Positions 35,593 to 44,338 of a DNA stretch of 64,000 nucleotides are shown one piece after another. Every line of letters begins with the position of its first letter. Position 1 is the stretch's first letter. The DNA is from Dyadobacter koreensis (GTDB lineage Bacteria > Bacteroidota > Bacteroidia > Cytophagales > Spirosomataceae): positions 806,001-870,000 of the forward strand of contig NZ_FNXY01000001.1 in the NCBI RefSeq assembly GCF_900108855.1, written 5' to 3'. A program made the position numbers and the translations under genes. The notes under the pieces are model-generated. The model had not been told where the DNA came from, did not search any database, and saw nothing but the letters and a program-made list of their open reading frames with translations.

Positions 35593-35874
35593 ATGGAAAC
35601 TTCACGAAACGAATTACTCTGGAAAAAGGCAAAAAAACGCGCAGCATTTAAAGCTCATCTTCGCTCCTACGTGGTGGTTATCGGCGGGCTATGGATCATT
35701 TATGGCCTGACGACTCAACAGTATTGGGGACACCACATCCATCCATGGCCGATCTGGCCGACGCTTGGCTGGGGAATTGGCCTGTTATCTCATTACCTGG
35801 CAGCTTATGGACACTATGACGAAAAAAAATCTGTCGAAATCGAATACGAAAAACTTTTACGCGAACAGCGATAA
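35593..35874 (+). CDS. 2TM domain protein
   Basis: A 93-residue protein with two hydrophobic segments (about 26-42 and 55-72), polar ends, and the pattern WKKAKKRAAFKAHLRSYVVV ... WPIWPTLGWGIGLLSHYL that marks the Bacteroidota/Firmicutes 2TM family. Such domains also occur fused to regulators or kinases. Here it stands alone 230 nt after the PAS kinase. Function unknown. A weak stem-loop (GCCTG/CAGGC, 35898-35918, then TTTTCTT) follows. Confidence 0.88.
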   Translation: METSRNELLWKKAKKRAAFKAHLRSYVVVIGGLWIIYGLTTQQYWGHHIHPWPIWPTLGWGIGLLSHYLAAYGHYDEKKSVEIEYEKLLREQR

Positions 35875-36087
35875 TTTTTTCACTAAAATATATACTGGCC
35901 TGGCAATTTCAGTCAGGCTTTTCTTCGTTTAAGATTTAGCAAAACAGGTTTCGAAACAGAAAACTTTTGCACCTGCTTTCTCCCCAAGAAAACACTTTAA
36001 AGCTTCGTCTAAAAGAAAATGCAACTAATTTTTCAGTAATTTAAGCCCTCGGTCTACTTTCAATCTGGACAATAGTTTAAATAAAAA

Positions 36088-38058
36088 ATGAAAAAAATTT
36101 TCCTGTTTCTGCTCCTGATTTCAGGAACCAGCAGTTTTGCACAATTAAAATTAGCGCGTCTTTTTTCAGACCACGTTGTACTTCAAAGACAAAAGCAAAT
36201 TCCTGTCTGGGGTTGGGCAAAGCCGAAAGAAACGGTGACTGTCACCCTGGCCGGACAAACCCTGAAAGCAAAAGCCGACGCTTCGGGTAAATGGTTAGTT
36301 CGCTTTTCTCCACTTGAAGCAGGAGGACCATACCAAATGAACGTTTCTGGATCTTCTGGAAAAGTTAGCGTCGAAGATATTCTTATCGGGGAAGTCTGGT
36401 TATGTTCCGGTCAGTCGAATATGGAATTTAAAGTTCAGCAGGCAGACAACTTTTCAGAAGAAAAAAAGAACGCAGATTTTCCGAAAATTCGTCATTTCAA
36501 TGTAGATCATGAAGTGACAATGGACGTTCAGAAAGATCTTAAAAACGGTTCCTGGCAAATCGCATCACCCGAAACTGTTGGAAATTTTACGGCAATAGGT
36601 TTCTTTTTTGCACGCGAATTATTTCAAAAATTGAATGTTCCAATAGGTATACTTCATAGCTCCTGGGGTGGATCGCAGATCGAAGGGTGGATCAGTAAAG
36701 AGGGAATGTTGAGCAGCGAGGAGTTGAAAAACTATGCTAATAATCTACCCAAATCGTGGAAAGAAGCTGATTCACAACTGGATAGAAAACTAAGGAAGCA
36801 GCTTTTTAAAGATTCGCAAATAAATCCTTCCGCTGAAGACGAAGCAAAGTATCAGGAACCCGGTTATGATTTTTCAAAATGGACGAAGACTGACAATCCG
36901 ATCGGTCAGTGGGACTGGAAAGGTATCTGGGCATTTAGAGGAAATGGCTATATGGCCAGAACGATTTTCGTACCGGCTGATCTGGTAGCCCGGAAAACCG
37001 TTTTGGGACTTGCCGAAAATGACAGCCATAATGCCATTTTTATCAATGGAAAACTAATTAAGGAAGGAATTTTAAAAGGCGTAAGAAAGATCGAAATTCC
37101 TGAAAATATCTGGCGGGCAGGAGACAACAGCCTTGTTATTAAATTCGGAAATATGATCGATACCCCATGGTATGGATTAGGACTGAGAGGATCGTCAGAT
37201 GATCTGTATGTGGGAACTGACAAACAAAAAATCAGTATCGCGAAGGATTGGTTTTTAATGCCTTCTTTTGCAGACAATCACAGCTACGTTCATTCCAGCA
37301 ATAATGTAGGCACTACTATATACAATGCGATGATTGCACCACTTGTGCCTTTTGCAATCCGTGGAAATTTGTGGTATCAGGGCGAAGCCAATACTGGCAG
37401 AGCCTTCCAATATCGCCAGAGTTTTCCGTTGATGATTCATGACTGGCGTAATAAGTGGGCTGTAAACGGCAAACCAGGCGACGAATCATTTTATTTTGTT
37501 CAGCTATCGAGTTACGGACCGGACCAGGATAGTAATAAAGGCAGTAGCTGGGCAGAACTTCGAGAGGCGCAAACTATGACATTGGAATTACCAAAAACAG
37601 GGATGGCGGTCACAACAGACGTTGGAAATGCAAAAGATATCCATCCGACAAACAAACAGGATGTAGCGCACAGATTAGCCACAAACGCATTAAAGCTTGA
37701 TTACGGACAAAATATTGAATACAGCTCCCCGCTTTACGACACCGTCACGTTTAGTGAAGGAAAAGCTACCATTAGCTTTAAATTCGCCGGAAGCGGGCTT
37801 GTCGTCAAAGATAAATATGGTTATTTGAAAGGATTTGAAATCGCCGGTGAAGATAGAATTTTTTATTATGCCAAAGCCGAAATTCTTGGAAACACGGTTA
37901 TTGTTTATCACCCAAAAGGCGTGAAACCTACCTCCGTACGATACGCGTGGTCAGATGCTCCCGTGGAAGCAAATCTATATAATTCAGAAGACTTCCCTGC
38001 CAGTCCTTTCCGCACGGATAACTGGCCTGGAATAACTATCGGAAAAAAATTCGAGTAA
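36088..38058 (+). CDS. Sialate O-acetylesterase (SASA-type carbohydrate esterase)
   Basis: A 656-residue secreted protein with a signal peptide (ends SGTSSFAQ). The catalytic serine is Ser110 in CSGQSNMEF, and the second conserved block is WYQGEANTGRAFQYR, both diagnostic of 9-O-acetyl sialate esterases and related plant-polysaccharide acetylesterases. An inserted beta-sandwich (about 270-385) resembles a galactose-binding fold, as in larger members. It removes acetyl esters from glycans in the periplasm or outside. Single gene with its own terminator; not in a polysaccharide locus here. Confidence 0.92.
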   Translation: MKKIFLFLLLISGTSSFAQLKLARLFSDHVVLQRQKQIPVWGWAKPKETVTVTLAGQTLKAKADASGKWLVRFSPLEAGGPYQMNVSGSSGKVSVEDILIGEVWLCSGQSNMEFKVQQADNFSEEKKNADFPKIRHFNVDHEVTMDVQKDLKNGSWQIASPETVGNFTAIGFFFARELFQKLNVPIGILHSSWGGSQIEGWISKEGMLSSEELKNYANNLPKSWKEADSQLDRKLRKQLFKDSQINPSAEDEAKYQEPGYDFSKWTKTDNPIGQWDWKGIWAFRGNGYMARTIFVPADLVARKTVLGLAENDSHNAIFINGKLIKEGILKGVRKIEIPENIWRAGDNSLVIKFGNMIDTPWYGLGLRGSSDDLYVGTDKQKISIAKDWFLMPSFADNHSYVHSSNNVGTTIYNAMIAPLVPFAIRGNLWYQGEANTGRAFQYRQSFPLMIHDWRNKWAVNGKPGDESFYFVQLSSYGPDQDSNKGSSWAELREAQTMTLELPKTGMAVTTDVGNAKDIHPTNKQDVAHRLATNALKLDYGQNIEYSSPLYDTVTFSEGKATISFKFAGSGLVVKDKYGYLKGFEIAGEDRIFYYAKAEILGNTVIVYHPKGVKPTSVRYAWSDAPVEANLYNSEDFPASPFRTDNWPGITIGKKFE

Positions 38059-38084
38059 CCCTAATCATGCGAAGCCAAAAAATC

Positions 38085-38130
38085 AGGGCAAAGGACGCGA
38101 AATAATTCCTACGCGTTCTCTGCCCTTTTT
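38085..38130 (+). terminator. Terminator after the acetylesterase gene
   Basis: AGGGCA (38085-38090) pairs with TGCCCT (38121-38126) and inner GGACGCG with CGCGTTC, followed by TTTTTCTTC. Confidence 0.75.
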
Positions 38131-38161
38131 CTTCTTCTTTACTGAATGAAAAAACAAATGC

Positions 38162-39034
38162 TTACTCTGTGATTTGTCTTTTAAAAAACTTCCAGGATTC
38201 TTCAAAAACATCGATATCGGTTAGAAATTGATGTTTACCATTAACAACTTTCAGCAGTGTAACTTCCGGTTTATTTTTCTTCTTGTAAGTATATTTTTCA
38301 ACCGTTATGTCATTTTTCGTATCTGCATCCGGCACGATCGACTTTACAGGTTCTCCATCATATCCATCAAGAGCGGCCCAATATTTGAAAGATTCATCGG
38401 TTGATCTTACCATGCCCAGCGTTACGCCTGGTGTTTTCACCTCACCTCCGTTATATGGATTGGTTGAATCAGCGGTTCCATTAATTATCTGGATTGCAAT
38501 CGGCTTTCTTGCTTCACCACAATCCATGTTATCAGCCGTTGGCAAATTTGCCACGATTGCAGATAACGCTCTAAATTTGTCAGGTAACGTCAGCCCCAAT
38601 TTATAGGTCATATGCCCGCCACCGGAAAAACCGGTCGCAAAAACCTGCTTTTCGTTTATTGTGTATTTAGTTTTAAAATAGGAGATCATTTCTGAAAAGA
38701 AAGCCTCTTCATTTAAATTCTCAACATTAGTCACAGCCGTTGAAGCTTTTCTGCATTCATTCCAGTAACGCTTATAACCCGCAGGATATGCAATAATAAA
38801 GTTTTCTTTTTGTGCCAAAGATTCCATCTTCGTCATTTTATCAAAAAGACTCTGGGGATCCCCGCCTGAGCCGTGCATAGCAAAAATCAGACTCGCTCCC
38901 CTGGAAGTTGAAGCAGGTTTATTGAAAAAGAAAACCCGGTAATGATTATCAATCCGCAAGGAATCTTTGATCATCTGCGCATTGGCAAAAATACATGGAG
39001 ATAACAAAATTGTCAGAAACAGTTTTTTCAGCAT
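38162..39034 (-). CDS. PHB-depolymerase/feruloyl-esterase-like secreted alpha/beta hydrolase
   Basis: A 290-residue protein with a signal peptide (ends CIFANAQ). It has the oxyanion loop FAMHGSGGDP (about 52-60), the nucleophile elbow ATGFSGGGHMTYKL with Ser137, and a late histidine in VNGKHQF, the catalytic pattern of LpqC/PHB depolymerase-type esterases. It hydrolyses ester bonds of polyesters or acylated glycans; which is not clear. Convergent with the acetylesterase gene. Confidence 0.88.
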   Translation of the reverse strand: MLKKLFLTILLSPCIFANAQMIKDSLRIDNHYRVFFFNKPASTSRGASLIFAMHGSGGDPQSLFDKMTKMESLAQKENFIIAYPAGYKRYWNECRKASTAVTNVENLNEEAFFSEMISYFKTKYTINEKQVFATGFSGGGHMTYKLGLTLPDKFRALSAIVANLPTADNMDCGEARKPIAIQIINGTADSTNPYNGGEVKTPGVTLGMVRSTDESFKYWAALDGYDGEPVKSIVPDADTKNDITVEKYTYKKKNKPEVTLLKVVNGKHQFLTDIDVFEESWKFFKRQITE

Positions 39035-39194
39035 TTTATCAGTATTAATTTGATATAGTTTATTGAGAAGCGTGGGAAACTGTTTAATATACTGATTGTA
39101 CCAGGATAAAAATAATGATATCTATGAAATTTGTGATCTCGCTTTGGTTACCAAAATTAGGTAACTTTGATTTACTGGGTCAAAAAATTATTGC

Positions 39195-39419
39195 ATTGGA
39201 AAAAATACATCCATATCAAACAGCCAGCATTTCGACGCATTTATTCAAAATCAGATTGACAATGGCAGGTATACCTCAGCCATCGAAGTTGTGCGAGAAG
39301 GGCTCCGCTTATTGCAAGAAGACGAGCAACGACTAAAAATATTGCGAAACGGCCTTGTTGATGGCGAGGAAAGTGATTGGGTTGAAACTTCAACTCGACC
39401 GAATTTAAAGCTACATTAA
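39195..39419 (+). pseudogene. Degenerate ParD-type antitoxin gene lacking an ATG start
   Basis: One frame ending in TAA at 39417-39419 reads GKNTSISNSQHFDAFIQNQI and EVVREGLRLLQEDEQRLKIL then RNGLVDGEES, closely matching ParD antitoxins (ribbon-helix-helix, C-terminal toxin-binding helix). Where ParD normally begins with ATG the frame has ATT (39195). An ATT start cannot be excluded, but the truncated toxin behind it argues for decay. The overlapping 73-codon frame at 39115-39336 is not the gene. Confidence 0.72.
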
Positions 39420-39436
39420 AGAGTAATACTTTACGT

Positions 39437-39502
39437 AATGAGTACGAAGTCGAACTTATCCGTGTTCCTCATGTAAGTATGGACATCGAGAAACATTTTG
39501 GA
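39437..39502 (+). pseudogene. ParE-type toxin C-terminal remnant
   Basis: A frame directly after the ParD-like remnant reads NEYEVELIRVPHVSMDIEKH, the typical ParE C-terminal segment (V-I-RV-H--MD-E). The rest of a roughly 95-residue toxin is missing, so a deletion fused the antitoxin end to the toxin end. The frame runs on without the usual stop into the neighbouring DinB gene's antisense. Confidence 0.6.
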
Positions 39503-39524
39503 TTAATTTCTACAATTCCCAAAA

Positions 39525-40019
39525 TTACATATATTTCATCCCAGGATAATCAAGTAACCTTCTCCACAGAGCGATCTGTCCTATGATATTTGCCTCACGA
39601 TATATGCTAAAACTGAAAAATTCATAAAACGAAATTGTTTCTCCCGGCATCATATCAATTCTTTTATCGAGCTGCTCATCATCCGCTTCGAGCAAACTAT
39701 TTTTAAGAATCGGAGAGATGTGTTCCCAGTCTTTTTTATACACTTCCAGTGCCGGATAAATTGCGTTATCCTGAATTCCTTTATTATCCCGAAACAACTC
39801 GAAAGCCGTATCCTGCTCATCGATTCCAAGCTGATTTGCCAGTTCATATCGTTCCCTGACGATACTTCCCGCCAGCCAGGCTATATGATTTGCTTTTGTA
39901 TTTAACCTGTTATGAGTATCCGCATCAGAAATTCCCTCGATCGAATTTTTAAAAAACTGGGTTTGCATATCATACAAATCCATTAGCCCATTCAACCGAC
40001 GGTTGCTTACATGTTCCAT
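39525..40019 (-). CDS. DinB-superfamily protein
   Basis: A 164-residue four-helix-bundle protein with N-terminal GLMDLYDMQTQFFKNSIEGI and the metal-site-like TKANHIAWLAGSIVRERYEL, followed by a late YREANIIGQIALWRRLL. This is the DinB/YfiT-like pattern (metal-dependent thiol transferases or unknown). It ends the SDR-MFS-VOC-DinB series on the minus strand, 60 nt after the VOC gene. Function unknown. Confidence 0.85.
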   Translation of the reverse strand: MEHVSNRRLNGLMDLYDMQTQFFKNSIEGISDADTHNRLNTKANHIAWLAGSIVRERYELANQLGIDEQDTAFELFRDNKGIQDNAIYPALEVYKKDWEHISPILKNSLLEADDEQLDKRIDMMPGETISFYEFFSFSIYREANIIGQIALWRRLLDYPGMKYM

Positions 40020-40079
40020 AAAAATTAAGATTTAATGATTTTAGGTAAAGTCATTGGGATTGATAGAGGAAGGCTTTTT

Positions 40080-40463
40080 TTATTTTGTTTCCAAAACGGA
40101 TAGAATATTTCCTGCCGGGTCTGTGAACCATGCAATCAGCGGTCCGCCGCCGCGAAAAATATTATCATCGTCTGTTTTCATATCCGGCATATCATAACTT
40201 TCGAATGGCACACCCGCCGCTTTAAGTTTTTCGACCGCCTGCTCCACATTCGGTACCGGAAAATTCAGAATTGTAAATGTGGCAGGAGTGTGATTCGGTT
40301 TTTCGTACACCATGATATCATTTCCACCATTTATATGCAGCTGTAAAATCTGCATTTCTTCGTCTTGAGTTACTGCCAGTTGAAGTGTATCTCCATAAAA
40401 CTGCCTGGCCTTTTCAAGGTTATCTACTGAAAATCCACTGAAAGCTTTTGTGTCTTTAAACAT
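40080..40463 (-). CDS. VOC-family (glyoxalase/bleomycin-resistance-like) protein
   Basis: A 127-residue single-domain VOC protein: FSGFSVDNLEKARQFYGDTL at the start, QLHINGGNDIMVYEKPNHTP in the middle and AWFTDPAGNILSVLE at the end, with the usual DPxGN and terminal Glu. Members are metal-dependent lyases or binding proteins; the substrate cannot be read from sequence. It follows the MFS gene by 81 nt. Confidence 0.9.
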   Translation of the reverse strand: MFKDTKAFSGFSVDNLEKARQFYGDTLQLAVTQDEEMQILQLHINGGNDIMVYEKPNHTPATFTILNFPVPNVEQAVEKLKAAGVPFESYDMPDMKTDDDNIFRGGGPLIAWFTDPAGNILSVLETK

Positions 40464-40544
40464 AATCTACCCATTTTAGATGTTGATAATAAAATAGTTA
40501 ATCTAGAAAACCTTATCCCCTTCCAATTTCATACCAGTAGGAAG

Positions 40545-41867
40545 CTAAGCAGATTCTGCCCGGCTCAAATGCGAACCTTCTTTTTTATAGATCCGGGACA
40601 GCTTTTTATACGCACTGGTTTGCATCGCAATCAAGGTGATGATCAATCCGATTACACCTGTCACAGAAAACAGTAACGCAAGTCCGCGGTCACTGCCTGT
40701 TCCAAACCAGCTTCCAATCAGTTTCACGCCGGTACCCGTTGTCATAAAGGGGATAAAAATAAATTTCGCGATCGGACCGATCATAAAGGCAGTTAACGGT
40801 GAAGCCGCCTGCTCCACGCTCTGCGCGAAGCCAAAGACCCTACCCTGTCTTTCAGGAGGGATTACTTTCTGCATAATGGTCTGTTCGGTCGCTTCCACAA
40901 CCGGGATCAGGCAGAGATAAACAAACAATCCGACCGCGAGCAGAATGATCGAAGCTTGAATAGTAAAGAAAATACAAATTGTCCACATGACGATGTTGGC
41001 TAAAAAAAGTGTTTTTAGAGGTTGTTTTCCTAAACCTTTTTTAGCGACAACCAACCCGCCTATAATAAAACCTAAACTTAAAAATCCCCATAAAGCCCCC
41101 CAAACCTGAACCGAAACGAGCGACAACCCATAGGCGTCCATAAGCGACATGAAGACACCGCCGAGAAAATTGTTGAACGTATTGAAAAATATTAATCCGA
41201 ATAACCCCGGCACCAGATTCACAGCAGCGATTGTACCCCTGATGTCAATACTATCAAAATGTGATTCGACATGCACGATACCCTTTTCTTCTATTTCAAT
41301 CCAAGTCAGATGAATTAAAACAAGTAATGTTAGTCCCACAGCCAGAACGAGCATCCACATCATGCCCATAAAACCGATTATCAGTCCACTGAATATTGAC
41401 GCAACTAAAAACGAGACCCCGTTAGCTGTTCCGACAAGACCATTTGCCTTGTCTCTACCCTCTTCCGGAATCAATATCGTAATAACGGTCGACAGTGCAA
41501 TCGATCTGATGTTTCCAGTGATAGCACCTAAAAGTGACAGAATAATAAATATCCAGAGACTTATACTTGACGGATTGGAAAAAACATTTGGTGGGGTTAG
41601 CATATAAATGATCAGCGCGCCTGTATACAGGATTAGCGTGATCACGCCGGAAATCAACATCGAAGTCTTTTTCTTATATCGATCTACCACAGAACCCAGA
41701 AAAAAGCCTGAAATCGCGACGGTGCCCAGATAAACACCAGCCATTATGGATGTCGCCATGACTGATTTTGTTTCCAGATAAACCCAGAAAGTGACAGCAA
41801 ACCAAACAAATGTATTGGTTAGCGACGCTGCCAGAGAATTAGCCAGTACGGAGTAAAACGTTTTCAT
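40545..41867 (-). CDS. MFS transporter (EntS-like exporter)
   Basis: A 440-residue protein with about twelve membrane segments, an N-terminal loop with FLGSVVDRYKKKTSMLISGV (MFS motif A-like) and a C-half with PPERQGRVFGFAQSVEQAAS, typical of MFS_3/EntS exporters of drugs or siderophores. It begins 25 nt after the SDR gene, so both share the 15-bp inverted-repeat operator upstream of that gene. Probable inducible efflux; cargo unknown. Confidence 0.9.
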   Translation of the reverse strand: MKTFYSVLANSLAASLTNTFVWFAVTFWVYLETKSVMATSIMAGVYLGTVAISGFFLGSVVDRYKKKTSMLISGVITLILYTGALIIYMLTPPNVFSNPSSISLWIFIILSLLGAITGNIRSIALSTVITILIPEEGRDKANGLVGTANGVSFLVASIFSGLIIGFMGMMWMLVLAVGLTLLVLIHLTWIEIEEKGIVHVESHFDSIDIRGTIAAVNLVPGLFGLIFFNTFNNFLGGVFMSLMDAYGLSLVSVQVWGALWGFLSLGFIIGGLVVAKKGLGKQPLKTLFLANIVMWTICIFFTIQASIILLAVGLFVYLCLIPVVEATEQTIMQKVIPPERQGRVFGFAQSVEQAASPLTAFMIGPIAKFIFIPFMTTGTGVKLIGSWFGTGSDRGLALLFSVTGVIGLIITLIAMQTSAYKKLSRIYKKEGSHLSRAESA

Positions 41868-41892
41868 AACATAGTTTTAAAAGTTGCGAAAA

Positions 41893-42666
41893 CTAGTCCA
41901 TGGTCGTGCCGCACGTCACGTTTAAAGCTGTCCCCGTGATGGCTGTTGCCCGATCGGAAGCGAGAAAAACAGCAGTTTCAGCGATCTCGGAAACTTTAGG
42001 CAAACGGTTTAACATCGTATCATTCAGTAGCCTTTTCATCGCCGATTCAATTTCTATTCCACCCTTGGCAATTGCATTTGCAAAAACGGCCGAGTCAGGT
42101 GAGCCGGCCGAACGGATACAAACCACACGAACGCCCGCTGGTCCAAGCTCCGCAGCCAGATTTCTGGAAAAACCTTCCATCGCGCTGCAAGCGGGACCAA
42201 AACCTCCAACGTTTGCATAAGACATACCCGCCGGGGTCGCAGTTAAAAAAAGGATAACGCCGCTTTTCTGCCGAACCATAAAACGGCCGGCAGAAGCACT
42301 GGTAATAAAATGCGTTTTCATGGCTATGATGATCGGTCTTACAAAATCATCAAGTTTCATTTCCACAATAGGAACATCTTGTGAATCTTGTAATCCAATC
42401 AGATTAAAGGAAATGTCTATACTTCCGGCGCTCTGAAATACTGATTCTACGTAACCGTTAACAGCACTTTCGTCCAGAGCATCGACTTCTTCGGCCTCTG
42501 CTCTGCCACCTTCACTGATAATCTCATCCCTAATTTTAAGCACGGACGCAAGATGATGTCCGCTTAGAAAGACAGTTGCGCCTTCCTTCGCAAAAGCCTT
42601 CGCAACTGCGGCGCCAAGAGAGCCGCCAGCTCCGTAAATGAGCGCATTTTTATTTTCAAGCAACAT
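41893..42666 (-). CDS. SDR-family oxidoreductase
   Basis: A 257-residue Rossmann enzyme starting KNALIYGAGGSLGAAVAKAF, with a coenzyme loop GAGGSLG. The usual catalytic Tyr-x3-Lys is not obvious: where YxxxK is expected the segment reads VGGFGPACSAMEGFSRNLAA, with Phe/Gly and Met in those places. So it may be catalytically altered or divergent. It is the first gene of the unit with the MFS exporter, directly behind an inverted-repeat operator. Confidence 0.88.
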   Translation of the reverse strand: MLLENKNALIYGAGGSLGAAVAKAFAKEGATVFLSGHHLASVLKIRDEIISEGGRAEAEEVDALDESAVNGYVESVFQSAGSIDISFNLIGLQDSQDVPIVEMKLDDFVRPIIIAMKTHFITSASAGRFMVRQKSGVILFLTATPAGMSYANVGGFGPACSAMEGFSRNLAAELGPAGVRVVCIRSAGSPDSAVFANAIAKGGIEIESAMKRLLNDTMLNRLPKVSEIAETAVFLASDRATAITGTALNVTCGTTMD

Positions 42667-42667
42667 A

Positions 42668-42716
42668 AGAATTGGTTAAAAATGACAATTCAAAAGTATC
42701 GTTTTTAACCAATTCT
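42668..42716 (-). promoter_or_regulatory. 15-bp inverted-repeat operator flanking a promoter element
   Basis: AGAATTGGTTAAAAA (42668-42682) and TTTTTAACCAATTCT (42702-42716) are perfect arms around a 19-nt spacer. On the minus strand the spacer contains TACTTTTG, a TAnnTTTG -7 element. It lies 1 nt upstream of the SDR start codon region (42666), so a bound dimer would block the promoter. The regulator is not identified. Confidence 0.75.
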
Positions 42717-42817
42717 GAAAGTGGCCTTATAAGACAGAATGAGGGGGTGATTGCGACAATAAATCTCGAAAAAACAACAGAACATTTTTCCGACAAGTTT
42801 TGTCGATCAGCCAAATT

Positions 42818-44083
42818 TTAAAACTGATAAGCGAGAAGTATATAAAATCGCTGAGCAAGCGAATTCAGTCCCTGGTATGCAGACATTCCATTTCCTCTCT
42901 CATAACGTACTTCCAATGAGTATTTTCTCATGGCGGCGCCAACTCCCCCCAAAAGTCCCTGTTCATATTTCCTGACACTTCCCAGCGCCTGACCCGTAGT
43001 TACCCGTCCTTTATCTGAAAAGAACGTGGTTTCTACCCGTGCTGTATTCGATTCGGATACTATCAATCCATTTGAAACTCCAAGATTAATATACAAACTG
43101 AATTTTCTCGCAGGTATCCTGTAACGTAGAAAATTATTCAATTTTACGTAACCAAATCCAAGTGTGTAGTCCATAAAGCTAAAATCCTGATCACTTGTGT
43201 ACTGTTCAAGATGATTTGATGTTTTAAAAGAAGTAAAAAACAGCTCGTTGTAAATCGAAAATTTTTGCCTAGTACGTGGTAGAATCAGATCCAGAGAAAC
43301 ACCGCCAGCAATTTGTTTCGACGAGGGTAAAGGTTCCAGCAAATATTGACTTCCCACATCTCCTTTAAAACGTACTTTTGTAACGGAAGCTCCTAACAGC
43401 ACTCCAAACTTTGTCACAACTTTTTCTGTATTGAAAATCACAGTGTTACCAGAAGAATTGCAAGCTTTGTAATATTGTTCGAACAGTTTACTGATCGACC
43501 GTTGCGAATATGTTACTTGATTAACATTGACTGAAACCCCAGGGCAATCTTGAAAATAATCTTCCAATTGTTTTTTAAAGCCATCGACCGTCACGATTCC
43601 TGCTTGATTATTGCGTTCTATCCGATAACGGTAATAGACCAGCCAGTCAAACCTCTCTCCTGTTCTGATAAAAAAATGAGATCTGTCGTTCGCTTCATTC
43701 AAATAGTATAGTCCCTTAGGAGCCTTCGACAACTCCAATAAAAATACGGTATCCGGGCGCATGCGCATAGTAGCGCTGCTTGTGATTTCGTTTGCTCCGT
43801 CACCGTTTTCATTTACCGAAATCTCCGCCCTGAGGTAACTTTCACCATGTACGCTGAAGCCAGATAAGTCATTCAATCCATAATTTTTTTCCACCCCGTC
43901 CTGCCGTTCTTTAAAGTCAACGGTCTTTGGATTTTTTGACCAGTTCAGGTATCTGATAAACCCGTTTATTGTATCATGTTTTGTTGTAACAATGTAGCCC
44001 GGTTCGTAATTTTTTTGTGCAAAAAGCGGACAAGTAATTAGTGAGAGGATAATGATTTTCAAAAATAAGTAATTGTACTTCAT
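42818..44083 (-). CDS. Conserved-type envelope protein of unknown function
   Basis: A 421-residue protein taken from the ATG at 44083 (a TTG one codon earlier is less likely). It has a signal peptide ending near CPLFAQ. The N-terminal half has YIVTTKHDTINGFIRYLNWS and FKERQDGVEKNYGLNDLSGF; the C-terminal half alternates strands (LGFGYVKLNNFLRYRIPARK, FSLYINLGVSNG) and ends in QRFYILLAYQF, like an outer-membrane barrel terminus. So a periplasmic domain plus barrel is likely. I do not recognise a function. Confidence 0.75.
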   Translation of the reverse strand: MKYNYLFLKIIILSLITCPLFAQKNYEPGYIVTTKHDTINGFIRYLNWSKNPKTVDFKERQDGVEKNYGLNDLSGFSVHGESYLRAEISVNENGDGANEITSSATMRMRPDTVFLLELSKAPKGLYYLNEANDRSHFFIRTGERFDWLVYYRYRIERNNQAGIVTVDGFKKQLEDYFQDCPGVSVNVNQVTYSQRSISKLFEQYYKACNSSGNTVIFNTEKVVTKFGVLLGASVTKVRFKGDVGSQYLLEPLPSSKQIAGGVSLDLILPRTRQKFSIYNELFFTSFKTSNHLEQYTSDQDFSFMDYTLGFGYVKLNNFLRYRIPARKFSLYINLGVSNGLIVSESNTARVETTFFSDKGRVTTGQALGSVRKYEQGLLGGVGAAMRKYSLEVRYERGNGMSAYQGLNSLAQRFYILLAYQF

Positions 44084-44278
44084 CAAGATCGAATTTAGAG
44101 TTTACAATGAAAGAGAAGATTCCCGTTGTAATTTAATCATTTAAGACATTTGTATCTATTAAGTTACTTAATTCTATCTTCTAAACTGCCAAAGGCGTCT
44201 CTGAAAAAATTCAGCTCATGAGCATAACGATTTAATTACCAATCGATAAATTAAAGTCATTTTTGATTTTTAACAGAT

Positions 44279-44286
44279 TACCTTTG
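44279..44286 (+). promoter_or_regulatory. Candidate -7 element of the peroxidase gene
   Basis: TACCTTTG (44279-44286) matches TAnnTTTG about 53 nt upstream of the peroxidase start. A TTTG at 44262-44265 is closer than the usual -33 spacing, so the assignment is tentative. The rest of the 255-nt gap shows nothing else. Confidence 0.35.
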
Positions 44287-44338
44287 CATATTCGACACTA
44301 AATTTCAGAGAAGAAAACACGAATTTATCCCTGGCCAG

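Noticed and set aside
27584-35912. A shared 15-nt word GGCCTGGCAATTTCA near 27580 and 35896
   Set aside because: One copy codes for the MscS C-terminus and the other is in a weak stem-loop; no further flanking identity, so chance is likely.
39115-39336. A 73-codon plus-strand frame
   Set aside because: Overlaps in another frame the ParD-like sequence that has real family resemblance.
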